Source of the DNA: Alphaproteobacteria bacterium
GTDB lineage: Bacteria; Pseudomonadota; Alphaproteobacteria; Sphingomonadales; Sphingomonadaceae
Direction of reading: 5' to 3'
DNA length: 29,358 nt
NCBI GenBank assembly: GCA_028293055.1
Contig: JAQGLD010000044.1
Location: 1-29,358 of the forward strand
Within the stretch, counting starts at the first letter, position 1. Each line of letters opens with the position of its first letter. Below are positions 6,965 through 14,484 of the stretch, piece after piece. Below the pieces are notes generated by a model. It was not told where the DNA came from. It did not search any database and saw only the letters and a program-made list of their open reading frames with translations. Position numbers and translations under genes: made by a program.

Positions 6965-8095
6965 ATGAGCAAACCGAGCCGGCGCCGCCGGGGACTTACC
7001 ACGATCGACGACGTCGCGCGTCTCGCCGGAGTCTCGGCGATGACGGTGTCGCGAGTGGTCAACGGCGGAAAGAATGTCCGCGAAGCCACCCGGCAGTCGG
7101 TGCTCGAGGCGATCAAGCAGCTCAATTATTCGCCCAACACCGCGGCGCGAAGCCTCGCCGCCGGCGAAGCGACCCATATCGGCCTGCTCTACGCGAATCC
7201 CAGCGCCGCCTACCTCAGCCAGTTCCTGATCGGCGCGCTTCACGCGGCGCGGCGCGCGGGGTGCCACCTCGTCATCGAATCGTGCGAGTCCGAGGAAGCC
7301 GACGAGCAGGCCGAAGTGACGAGGCGCTTCGCGACCAGCGATGTCGAGGGCGTGATCCTGCCGCCTCCGCTTTCCGAAGCGCAGCCGATCATCGCCGAAC
7401 TGGAAGCGATCGGAATGCCGGTGGTCACTGTCGCGATGGGCAATCCCCAGGAGGACAGCCTCAATATCCGGATCGACGATTTCGCAGCTGCCGCGGAGAT
7501 GACCCGGCACCTGCTCTCGCTCGGCCACCGCAATATCGGCTTCATCAAGGGCCACCCCAACCACATCGCAAGCCACGATCGGGCCCGCGGCTTCTTCGCG
7601 GCGCTCGAGGAATATGGAGTGGATCCGGCTGCGGCTCCGGTCGAGCAAGGCTATTTCACCTATCGATCCGGCCTTGCGGCCTCCGAACGGCTGCTATCCC
7701 GGCCGAGCCCGCCGACCGCCATCTTCGCCAGCAATGACGACATGGCCGCGGCTGCGGTTAGTGTCGCCCATCGCCGCGGCCTGCTCGTGCCCAAGGATAT
7801 CAGCGTGGTTGGATTCGACGACACCTCGCTGGCCACCACCGTCTGGCCGGAACTGACCACGGTGCGGCAGCCGATCGCAGCAATGGCCGAGGCGGCGGTC
7901 GAAGTCCTGCTCGGCGAGCTCAGGGCGAGGCGCGCCGGCGACGGCCGCAAGTTCACCGAACGTGTGCTCGACCATTCGCTGATCGTCCGCGAATCGTGCA
8001 GCAAACCCAACGCGCCCGCATCCTCGGTTCGCGGCGGCAGCCGCGTCGGCGTGCGCGATACTGCGCGTAGCAGGTCGAGCTCGGGCGTGCACTGA
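6965..8095 (+). CDS. LacI family repressor, probable regulator of the xylose genes
   Basis: 376 residues. The ATG at 6965 is chosen because it directly precedes a complete LacI DNA-binding domain: 'TTIDDVARLAGVSAMTVSRV' and the hinge 'NYSPNTAARSLAAGEATHIG'. The effector domain follows ('ISVVGFDDTSLATTVWPELTTVRQP' region, 'TAIFASNDDMAAAAV'). About 30 residues beyond the usual end (after SLIVRESC) are rich in Ser, Arg and Gly and look like a non-conserved tail. It lies immediately upstream of the MFS-xylD unit, whose promoter carries a TAGCGCTA palindrome. The same palindrome, as TGGTAGCGCTACCA, lies before xylX. I infer that this protein binds both and is released by a xylose-derived ligand, as in Caulobacter, where a LacI-type repressor controls xylose use. 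It could instead act through the other motif. Confidence 0.88.
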   Translation: MSKPSRRRRGLTTIDDVARLAGVSAMTVSRVVNGGKNVREATRQSVLEAIKQLNYSPNTAARSLAAGEATHIGLLYANPSAAYLSQFLIGALHAARRAGCHLVIESCESEEADEQAEVTRRFATSDVEGVILPPPLSEAQPIIAELEAIGMPVVTVAMGNPQEDSLNIRIDDFAAAAEMTRHLLSLGHRNIGFIKGHPNHIASHDRARGFFAALEEYGVDPAAAPVEQGYFTYRSGLAASERLLSRPSPPTAIFASNDDMAAAAVSVAHRRGLLVPKDISVVGFDDTSLATTVWPELTTVRQPIAAMAEAAVEVLLGELRARRAGDGRKFTERVLDHSLIVRESCSKPNAPASSVRGGSRVGVRDTARSRSSSGVH

Positions 8096-8139
8096 GCCGT
8101 CCTGGCGAAATGAAGGGATTGCGCAGTCCCGCCGGAGCG

Positions 8140-8153
8140 CGGTAGCGCTAACA
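8140..8153. promoter_or_regulatory. LacI-type operator upstream of the sugar permease gene
   Basis: CGGTAGCGCTAACA contains the perfect 8-base palindrome TAGCGCTA (8143-8150) with a central CG step typical of LacI-family operators. It matches the 14-mer before xylX at 12 of 14 positions. It lies 48 bases before the permease start, in the only intergenic region ahead of the permease-xylD unit, and 45 bases after the LacI stop. Binding by the adjacent LacI protein is inference. Confidence 0.7.
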
Positions 8154-8201
8154 TGACGGTAACAAGCCGAAAGCGGCGAGTCGGTCCAAGGGAGAGGAAG
8201 C

Positions 8202-9608
8202 ATGACGGAAACAAGGGCGGATCGCGCCAATATCGGATTTATCGGCGCGATCGTCGCGGTTGCGACGATCGGCGGATTCCTGTTCGGTTATGATAGCGGC
8301 GCCGTAAACGGGACCCAGGACGGGTTGCGCGCGGCTTTCGGGCTGAGCGATGCCGGGCTCGGCTTCACCGTCGGTTCCCTGCTGATCGGCTGTTTCATCG
8401 GCGCCTTCCTCGCAGGCCGGCTCGCCGACATATTCGGCCGCCGCAATGTGATGATGCTCGCCGCTTTGCTGTTCCTGATCGGCGCCCTGGTCCAGGGACT
8501 CTCCCATTCCCAGATCGTGTTCATCATCGCCCGCCTGTGCGGGGGAATGGCCGTCGGCGCCGCGAGCGTGCTTTCTCCCGCCTATATTTCGGAGGTCGCT
8601 CCGGCGAGCATTCGCGGCCGGATGACCACGATCCAGCAGATCATGATCATTACCGGCCTGACCGGCGCGTTCGTGGTCAATTATTTCCTCGCCGCCTCGG
8701 CCGGCGATTCGACCGCCCATTTCTGGCTCGGGCTTCAGGCCTGGCGCTGGATGTACCTGATGCAGGCGCTTCCAGCTGGGATTTTCCTGGTCGCGCTGTT
8801 CCTGATTCCGGAGAGCCCGCGCTTCCTGGTCTCGAAGGGACGCCATGAGCAGGCGAGCCATGTCCTCGACCGCCTGTTCGGGCCGGCCGTGAGCCGCATC
8901 AAGATAGACGAGATCAAAGCCAGCTTCAGCGCCGACCACCGCCCGCGGTTCAGCGACATTCTCGATCCGACGACGCGCCGGATCCGCCCAATCGTCTGGG
9001 CCGGACTGCTGCTTGCGGTCTTCCAGCAGCTCGTCGGAATAAATGTCATCTTCTATTACGGCGCGACTTTGTGGCAGCTCGCCGGCTTCACCGAGGACCA
9101 GTCCCTCCAGATCAACATCGTCTCGGGCGCGGTCTCGATCCTCGCCTGCATCGTCACCATCTTTCTGGTCGACAAGATCGGCCGCAAGCCCTTGCTGCTG
9201 GTCGGCTCGGCCGGCATGGCCGCCACCCTGTTCGCCTTGGTCTACGCCTTCGCCAACGGCACGCTCGACGCCCAGGGCCATCTTCAGCTGTCGGCGAATC
9301 TCGGCAAGCTCGCTCTGGTCGCTGCCAACCTCTATGTGATCTTCTTCAACGTGAGCTGGGGCCCGATCATGTGGGTGATGCTCGGCGAGATGTTCCCGAA
9401 CCAGATTCGCGGTTCGGCGCTCGCCGTCTGCGGGTTCGCGCAATGGTTCGCCAATTATCTGATCGCGCAGAGCTTCCCGATCATGGCTGCGTGGAGCCTC
9501 GCAGGGAGCTACACCTTCTACGCGGTGTCGGCGACGATCAGCTTCTTCCTCGTCCTGAAGTTCATCAGGGAAACCAAGGGCAAGGAGCTTGAGCAGATGG
9601 AAGGCTGA
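8202..9608 (+). CDS. xylE: Sugar porter family MFS transporter (D-xylose/hexose proton symporter type)
   Basis: 468 residues with twelve predicted membrane helices. Sugar-porter signatures: 'GGFLFGYDSGAVNGTQ' in helix 1, 'GRLADIFGRRN' in the helix 2-3 loop, 'PESPRFLVSKGR' ahead of the central loop, 'QQLVGINVIFYYG' in helix 7 (the QQxxGxN sugar-binding stretch), 'DKIGRKPLL' in the repeated loop and 'ETKGKELEQME' at the C-terminus. The family imports sugars with protons across the inner membrane. The placement between a LacI repressor and xylonate dehydratase points to D-xylose; glucose, galactose or arabinose uptake cannot be ruled out. A good ribosome binding site (GGGAGAGG) precedes the ATG. 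The symbol is tentative, based on family and context. Confidence 0.85.
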   Translation: MTETRADRANIGFIGAIVAVATIGGFLFGYDSGAVNGTQDGLRAAFGLSDAGLGFTVGSLLIGCFIGAFLAGRLADIFGRRNVMMLAALLFLIGALVQGLSHSQIVFIIARLCGGMAVGAASVLSPAYISEVAPASIRGRMTTIQQIMIITGLTGAFVVNYFLAASAGDSTAHFWLGLQAWRWMYLMQALPAGIFLVALFLIPESPRFLVSKGRHEQASHVLDRLFGPAVSRIKIDEIKASFSADHRPRFSDILDPTTRRIRPIVWAGLLLAVFQQLVGINVIFYYGATLWQLAGFTEDQSLQINIVSGAVSILACIVTIFLVDKIGRKPLLLVGSAGMAATLFALVYAFANGTLDAQGHLQLSANLGKLALVAANLYVIFFNVSWGPIMWVMLGEMFPNQIRGSALAVCGFAQWFANYLIAQSFPIMAAWSLAGSYTFYAVSATISFFLVLKFIRETKGKELEQMEG

Positions 9609-9633
9609 ATCCTTCCTCGTCTGCGACTAAAGG

Positions 9634-9661
9634 GGGCGCGGCCGCCAAGGCGGCTGCGCCC
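9634..9661 (+). terminator. Strong hairpin between permease and xylD
   Basis: The arms GGGCGCGGCCGCC (9634-9646) and GGCGGCTGCGCCC (9649-9661) pair over 13 base pairs with one G-U pair and a two-base AA loop (a tetraloop if the closing pair is left open). Only a weak pyrimidine run follows (CTTCGTCC), so it may be a partial terminator or an RNA-stabilising structure that sets the ratio of permease to dehydratase, not a full stop. The xylD start lies 25 bases after it, leaving little room for a separate promoter. Confidence 0.55.
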
Positions 9662-9686
9662 TTCGTCCGAGAACCGGAGAGATGAG

Positions 9687-11468
9687 ATGAGCCGCACCCC
9701 TGCCCGCCCGTTCCGCTCGCGCGACTGGTTCGCCGCCCCGGGGCGAAGCGACATGGCGGCGCTCTATCTCGAGCGCTTCATGAATTACGGGCTGACCGCT
9801 GCCGAGCTTCGTTCGGGCAAGCCGATCGTGGGGATCGCCCAGACCGGATCGGACCTCAATCCGTGCAACCGGATCCATCTAGAGCTGGCCAAAAGGGTGC
9901 GCGAGGGCATTCGCGAGGCGGGCGGGATCGCGATGGAGTTCCCGGTCTTCTCCGTCTTCGAGAACTGCCGCCGGCCGACCGCGGCGCTCGATCGCAACCT
10001 CGAATATCTGACGCTCGTGGAATCCCTCAACGGCTATCCGATCGACGCGGTCGTGTTCACGACCGGGTGCGACAAGACCACTCCGGCGGCGATCATGGCC
10101 GCCTCGACGGTCGACATTCCCGCGATCACGCTCAACGGCGGTCCGATGCTCGACGGCTGGCACGAGGGCGAGCTGGTCGGCTCGGGAACCATCATCTGGC
10201 GCTCGCGCCGCAAGCTCGGCGCCGGCGAGATAGACGAAGAGGAATTCCTCCGCCGCGCGACGGATTCCGCGCCCTCGGCAGGTCATTGCAACACGATGGG
10301 CACTGCCTCGACGATGAATGCGGTCTCGGAAGCGCTCGGCATGTCGCTGCCCGGCAACGCCGCAATCCCGGCGCCCTATCGCGAGCGCGGGCAGATGGCC
10401 TACGAGACCGGCAAGCGGATCGTCGACATGGCCTATGAGGATTTGCGGCCGTCGAAGATCCTGACCCGCCAGGCCTTGCTCAACGCAATCCGCCTGACCA
10501 CGGCGATCGGCGGATCGAGCAACGCACAGCCCCATATTGTCGCGATCGCCCGGCATGCCGGAGTCGAGATAGGAGAGGCCGACTGGGTCACTCACGGCTA
10601 CGACCTCCCGCTGCTGGTCAACATACAGCCGGCGGGCCAGTATCTCAGCGAGCGATTCCACCGCGCGGGCGGCGTCCCCGCGGTGCTCTGGGAATTGCTT
10701 CGAGCTGGAAAGCTGGACGGCGACGCGCTGACCGTTACCGGACGCAGCCAGGCCGAGAATTTGCAGGGCCGCGAGACCAGCGACCGTGAGGTCATCCTGC
10801 CGTTCGACCGGCCGCTTCGCGAGCGCGCCGGGTTCCTCGTGCTGAGGGGCAATCTGTTCGATTTCGCAATCATGAAGACGAGCGTGATCTCGGACGAGTT
10901 CCGCGCCCGCTACCTGTCGATCCCGGGCCGCGAGGGTGTGTTCGAGGGCCGGGCGATCGTGTTCGACGGTTCGGACGATTACCACCACCGGATCAACGAC
11001 CCGGCGCTCGATATCGACGAAAATTGCATCCTGGCGATCCGCGGCGCCGGGCCGATCGGCTGGCCCGGCTCCGCAGAGGTGGTCAACATGCAGCCGCCCG
11101 ACGCCTTGCTCCAGCGCGGAATCACCAGCCTGCCGACGATCGGCGACGGGCGCCAGTCTGGGACTTCGGACAGCCCCTCGATCCTCAACGCGTCGCCGGA
11201 AAGCGCGGCCGGCGGAGGCCTCGCCTGGCTGCAGACCGGAGACACGATCCGCATCGACCTCAATGCCGGCCGCTGCGACGCTCTGGTCGACGAAGCGGAA
11301 ATCGCGCGGCGCAAGGCAGAATGCCAGCCTCCCCCGATCCCCGCCAACAACACGCCCTGGGAAGAATTGTACCGCGAGAAGACGGGTCAGCTGTCGGAAG
11401 GCGGAGTTCTGGAATTCGCGGTCAAATATCGCGGGACATCCGCCAAGACGCCGCGACACAATCACTGA
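9687..11468 (+). CDS. xylD: D-xylonate dehydratase (IlvD/Edd family)
   Basis: 593 residues, the length of the sugar-acid branch of the IlvD/Edd family. It converts D-xylonate to 2-keto-3-deoxy-D-xylonate in the cytosol using an Fe-S cluster. Motifs: 'RSRDWFAAPGRSDMAALYLE' at the N-terminus, 'QTGSDLNPCNRIH', 'FENCRRPTAALDRN', 'TTGCDKTTPAAIMAAST', 'APSAGHCNTMGTASTMNA' (cluster cysteines in these blocks) and 'GPIGWPGSAEVVNMQPP'. The whole protein closely follows Caulobacter XylD as I remember it, down to the C-terminal PRHNH. Arabinonate or gluconate dehydratases of the same branch are the alternative, but xylB, xylC and xylX in the window favour xylonate. A CGGAGAG ribosome binding site precedes the ATG. 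It is separated from the rest of the xyl genes by an alpha-galactosidase gene. Confidence 0.93.
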   Translation: MSRTPARPFRSRDWFAAPGRSDMAALYLERFMNYGLTAAELRSGKPIVGIAQTGSDLNPCNRIHLELAKRVREGIREAGGIAMEFPVFSVFENCRRPTAALDRNLEYLTLVESLNGYPIDAVVFTTGCDKTTPAAIMAASTVDIPAITLNGGPMLDGWHEGELVGSGTIIWRSRRKLGAGEIDEEEFLRRATDSAPSAGHCNTMGTASTMNAVSEALGMSLPGNAAIPAPYRERGQMAYETGKRIVDMAYEDLRPSKILTRQALLNAIRLTTAIGGSSNAQPHIVAIARHAGVEIGEADWVTHGYDLPLLVNIQPAGQYLSERFHRAGGVPAVLWELLRAGKLDGDALTVTGRSQAENLQGRETSDREVILPFDRPLRERAGFLVLRGNLFDFAIMKTSVISDEFRARYLSIPGREGVFEGRAIVFDGSDDYHHRINDPALDIDENCILAIRGAGPIGWPGSAEVVNMQPPDALLQRGITSLPTIGDGRQSGTSDSPSILNASPESAAGGGLAWLQTGDTIRIDLNAGRCDALVDEAEIARRKAECQPPPIPANNTPWEELYREKTGQLSEGGVLEFAVKYRGTSAKTPRHNH

Positions 11469-11476
11469 GATAATCC

Positions 11477-11499
11477 CCCTCCCTCTGTTCAGGGTAGGG
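11477..11499 (+). repeat. Imperfect inverted repeat between xylD and the GH27 gene
   Basis: CCCTCCCT (11477-11484), a six-base loop and AGGGTAGGG (11491-11499) can form an eight-base-pair hairpin with one bulged T. No T-run follows. It may be a weak attenuator or chance; the GH27 ribosome binding site (GAGGGGAA) comes soon after it. Confidence 0.3.
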
Positions 11500-11518
11500 C
11501 GGACCGAGGGGAACGGAC

Positions 11519-12733
11519 ATGTTGGGCAAGCTGACAATCATCGCCGCGGCCCTGCTCGCCGCCTTCCCCGCTTTTGCCCAGGACGTTGTCGACACCAACC
11601 GCCTGCCGCCCCATCTGGACCCGGCGCGCACCGCCAACGGGCTCGCAACGACCCCGCCGATGGGCTGGAACAGCTGGAACAAGTTCGCCTGCAACGTGAA
11701 CGAGGCGGTGATCCGGTCGAGTGTGGATTCGATGGTCGCATCGGGGATGCGCGACGCCGGCTATCAATATGTCGTGATCGACGATTGCTGGCACGGGCCA
11801 CGCGATGCGCAGGGCTTCATCACCGCGGATTCGACCCGCTTCCCCTCCGGGATGAAGGCGCTCTCCGATTATGTGCATTCGAAGGGACTGAAGCTCGGCC
11901 TCTATTCCGACGCCGGTCGCACGACCTGCGGCGGCCGTCCGGGCAGCCAGGGCCATGAATATCAGGACGCGCTGACCTATGCGGGCTGGGGCGTCGACTA
12001 TCTCAAATATGATTGGTGCGCGACAGGCACCCGCAATGCCGAGGAAGCCTATGCGCTGATGGCCGACGCGCTGCGGGGGAGCGGCCGGCCGATCGTGCTG
12101 AGCATCTGCGAATGGGGGGCCAATCAGCCGTGGCTGTGGGCGACGAAGATCGGCAACCTCTGGCGGACCACCGGCGACATATACGACAAGTTCGAGGGGG
12201 TAGACCGCTGGCAGCTCGGAGTGCTCAACATCGCTGATCGCAACGAGCCCCTCTGGCCCTTCGCCGGCCCGGGCCATTGGAACGATGCGGACATGCTGGA
12301 AGTCGGCAATGGCGGGATGACCACGACCGAATATCGCACGCATTTCAGCCTCTGGGCGATAATGGCCTCGCCTTTGATGGCCGGCAACGACATCGCGGCA
12401 ATGAGTCCCGAGATCCACGACATCCTGACCAACAGGGAAGTGATCGCGGTCGATCAGGATCCGCTCGGAGTCCAGGGCCGGCGGGCGTGGAAGGAGGGCG
12501 ACCGCGAAGTCTGGATGAAGCCGCTCGCCGGCGGGGCGCGCGCGGTCCTGCTGCTCAACCGCGGATCGGCGGCGGCCGAGATCGCAGTCGCCTGGGAGCA
12601 ATTGGGCTATCCCGCCGGGTTGAAGGCGAAGCCACGGGATTTGTGGGCGCACAAGGACTTGCCGCGTGGAAGCGGAAGCGTGTCCGCGACCGTCGAAGCC
12701 CATGGCGCCATGATGCTGCGGATCGATCCCTAG
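11519..12733 (+). CDS. Exported GH27 alpha-galactosidase
   Basis: 404 residues. The N-terminus MLGKLTIIAAALLAAFPAFA-QD is a Sec signal peptide. The catalytic barrel begins at 'TTPPMGWNSWNKFACNVNE', the GH27 hallmark, followed by 'YVVIDDCWHGPRD' and 'GLKLGLYSDAGRTTC'. The nucleophile is Asp165 in YLKYDWC, and the acid/base is Asp220 in WRTTGDIYD by comparison with human GLA. 'GHWNDADMLEVGNGG' forms the substrate loop, and a C-terminal beta-sandwich follows ('VWMKPLAGGARAVLLLNRG'). It removes terminal alpha-galactose from oligosaccharides in the periplasm or outside. GH27 also contains beta-L-arabinopyranosidases, which would fit a hemicellulose locus. It lies 50 bases behind xylD in the same direction and may share its transcript. 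Confidence 0.92.
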   Translation: MLGKLTIIAAALLAAFPAFAQDVVDTNRLPPHLDPARTANGLATTPPMGWNSWNKFACNVNEAVIRSSVDSMVASGMRDAGYQYVVIDDCWHGPRDAQGFITADSTRFPSGMKALSDYVHSKGLKLGLYSDAGRTTCGGRPGSQGHEYQDALTYAGWGVDYLKYDWCATGTRNAEEAYALMADALRGSGRPIVLSICEWGANQPWLWATKIGNLWRTTGDIYDKFEGVDRWQLGVLNIADRNEPLWPFAGPGHWNDADMLEVGNGGMTTTEYRTHFSLWAIMASPLMAGNDIAAMSPEIHDILTNREVIAVDQDPLGVQGRRAWKEGDREVWMKPLAGGARAVLLLNRGSAAAEIAVAWEQLGYPAGLKAKPRDLWAHKDLPRGSGSVSATVEAHGAMMLRIDP

Positions 12734-12755
12734 GCACTTTGGCACCCGTGAGAAT

Positions 12756-13622
12756 TCAGGAGAGTCGCACCTTCGGGCAGGGCAGGCCGGGGACCTCGAC
12801 CTCGAAAGCGAACAGGTCCCCGATCTGGGGCTGCCTGGCGATATCGTCGGGGCTCAGCATCTGCCGCGCGGTGGTCGCGTAAGCCGTGCGCAGATCGTCG
12901 CCGCCGAAGGCGATCTTGGTGATGTTCGCGACCGGAAAACGAACTTGGTCGAGCAGTGCGCCGGCGGGCGAATAGCGCCTCGCTTCCCAGCCGCCGTAGA
13001 GGCCTATCCACAGGCACCCCTCGCTGTCGATCGTCGGGCCGTCGGGATGGCCGTCCTTGGCATCGATGCGCACGAACGGTCGCGACGGGCCGAGCGCTCC
13101 GTCTGCGCCGATCCGGCAGGCATCGATCGTGCCGGCGAGCGTGTCGACAGGATAGAGGGTCGTTCCGTCGGGAGAGATTGCGGGGCCGTTGGTGATCGTG
13201 ATGCCCGCCAGGCCCGCGGGCGAGACGGTCCCGCACTCGAAGCAATAATAAGCGCCGCTCGCGGACGTCTCCTTATCGTCCATCGTCCCGAACCAGAGCC
13301 GTCCCTCAGGATCGACGACTCCGTCGTTGAGCCGGTTGTTCGGCTTGCCGGGCTCGATCTCGGCGAGCATTTCAAATCGGCTGCGCGCCGGCTCGAACAG
13401 ATGCAATCCGCTCTGGAGCCCGGCGATGAAGCGGCCGTCGTCGGTCGGCAGGATGAAGCCGACCTGCTCGGGCGAGTCCCAGCTGTGCCGCTCCCCAGTC
13501 GCCGGGTCGAGGCGATAGACCTTGCGGAGCTTGATATCGACGAACCATAGCGCCCCATCGACCCAGACCGGTCCCTCGCCGAGCTCGGCATGGAGGGCCC
13601 AGATGTTGCGGGGCGAAGCCAT
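12756..13622 (-). CDS. xylC: SMP-30/gluconolactonase family sugar lactonase, probable D-xylonolactonase
   Basis: 288 residues from the ATG at 13622, one base after the xylB stop. The longer in-frame start at 13676 would lie inside xylB and adds residues unlike the family. The six-bladed propeller shows the metal-site blocks: 'ELGEGPVWVDGALWFVDI' (Glu near residue 15), 'NNRLNDGVVDPEGRLWFGTM' (Asn), 'TNGPAISPDGTTLYPVDTL' (Asn/Asp) and 'DGHPDGPTIDSEGCLWIGLY' (Asp). The family hydrolyses sugar lactones; after XylB oxidises xylose, the lactone must be opened to xylonate before XylD acts. The position directly after xylB matches the Caulobacter order xylB-xylC. It is cytosolic (no signal peptide). 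It converges on the GH27 gene with a 22-base gap. Confidence 0.9.
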   Translation of the reverse strand: MASPRNIWALHAELGEGPVWVDGALWFVDIKLRKVYRLDPATGERHSWDSPEQVGFILPTDDGRFIAGLQSGLHLFEPARSRFEMLAEIEPGKPNNRLNDGVVDPEGRLWFGTMDDKETSASGAYYCFECGTVSPAGLAGITITNGPAISPDGTTLYPVDTLAGTIDACRIGADGALGPSRPFVRIDAKDGHPDGPTIDSEGCLWIGLYGGWEARRYSPAGALLDQVRFPVANITKIAFGGDDLRTAYATTARQMLSPDDIARQPQIGDLFAFEVEVPGLPCPKVRLS

Positions 13623-13623
13623 T

Positions 13624-14388
13624 TCAGCGCCAGCCGGCGTCGATGAAATATTCGTGACCGGTGACGAGCCTGGCATCGTCGGAGGCCAGGAACAGGACGA
13701 GCGAGGCTACATCCTCCGGCGCGAGTCGGCCCTTCAGGCACTGCGCCTCGACGATCTCGGCCTCGCCTTCTGGAGTATACCATTTGAGTTGGCGCGGCGT
13801 CCGCACATTGCCGGGGACGACGCAGGTGACCCGGATATTGTCGCGACCGAGCTCGCGTGCCATCGATCGGGTCAGCCCCTCGATCGCAGCCTTGGCGGTC
13901 TGGTAGAGGGAGAGATCCTCCATTCCGAGATGCCAGGAGACCGATCCGAAATTGACGATCGCTCCGCCGCCTTTCGCCTTCATCCCGGGAACGACCGATT
14001 GAGCACAGAAGAACAGGTGCTTGAGATTCACCGCCATCCGTTCGTCCCAATAAGCGGGGGTGACCTCGGCGATGGCGTGGCGATCGTCATTGCCCGCATT
14101 GTTGACGAGGATGTCGAATGCTCCGCCTTGCTCGATCAAGGCTGCGATCGTCGCCTGCGCGGCTGCGATATCGGTCAGATCGACTCGCGCATAAGCGAGC
14201 CTGCCGCCGAGTTCGTCGACCAGCGCCTCGCTATCCTCGTCGGCTATATCGAAGAAGGTCACGTCGGCGCCCTGGCGCACGAAGGCTTCGACGATGCCCG
14301 CCCCGATTCCGGAGCCGCCGCCGGTGATCAGCACCCTTTTGCCTCGCAGGCTCGGATAGATGGCGCGATTGTCTTGTGTGTCGGTCAA
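13624..14388 (-). CDS. xylB: Short-chain dehydrogenase, NAD-dependent D-xylose 1-dehydrogenase
   Basis: 254 residues, classical SDR. The TTG start at 14388 is chosen because an in-frame stop lies three codons upstream and no ATG occurs before the nucleotide-binding site. Motifs: TGGGSGIGAG (Rossmann glycines), Asp in 'FFDIADED' favouring NAD, 'NNAGNDDRH', and catalytic Ser and YxxxK in 'SVSWHLGMEDLSLYQTAKAA'. Segments such as AIYPSLRGKRV, 'DERMAVNLKHLFFCAQ' and 'VPGNVRTPRQLKWYTPEGEA' follow Caulobacter XylB closely as I remember it. It oxidises D-xylose to xylono-lactone in the cytosol. It is followed at once by xylC; 92 bases upstream lies xylX, with a 29-codon open frame between. Confidence 0.93.
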   Translation of the reverse strand: MTDTQDNRAIYPSLRGKRVLITGGGSGIGAGIVEAFVRQGADVTFFDIADEDSEALVDELGGRLAYARVDLTDIAAAQATIAALIEQGGAFDILVNNAGNDDRHAIAEVTPAYWDERMAVNLKHLFFCAQSVVPGMKAKGGGAIVNFGSVSWHLGMEDLSLYQTAKAAIEGLTRSMARELGRDNIRVTCVVPGNVRTPRQLKWYTPEGEAEIVEAQCLKGRLAPEDVASLVLFLASDDARLVTGHEYFIDAGWR

Positions 14389-14394
14389 TTTGGT

Positions 14395-14484
14395 TCAGCC
14401 CCCGATATTGACGGTCTTACGCTCAGCTTCGCCGCCGCTGCGCGGCGCGCGATCGCGGATCATGTGACTGAGCGTGTCGATCAT
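14395..14484 (-). pseudogene. 29-codon open frame coupled to the xylX stop, at the usual place of xylA
   Basis: An ATG overlaps the xylX stop codon as ATGA and opens a 29-codon frame (begins MIDTLSHMI, ends KTVNIGG) that stops three codons before the xylB TTG. No domain is recognisable. In the Caulobacter xylXABCD operon this slot holds the alpha-ketoglutarate semialdehyde dehydrogenase gene xylA, and the first residues loosely resemble the MTDTLRHYI start I remember for that enzyme. It could be a remnant left by an internal deletion, a translated coupling peptide, or chance; the resemblance covers only about nine residues. Confidence 0.25.
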
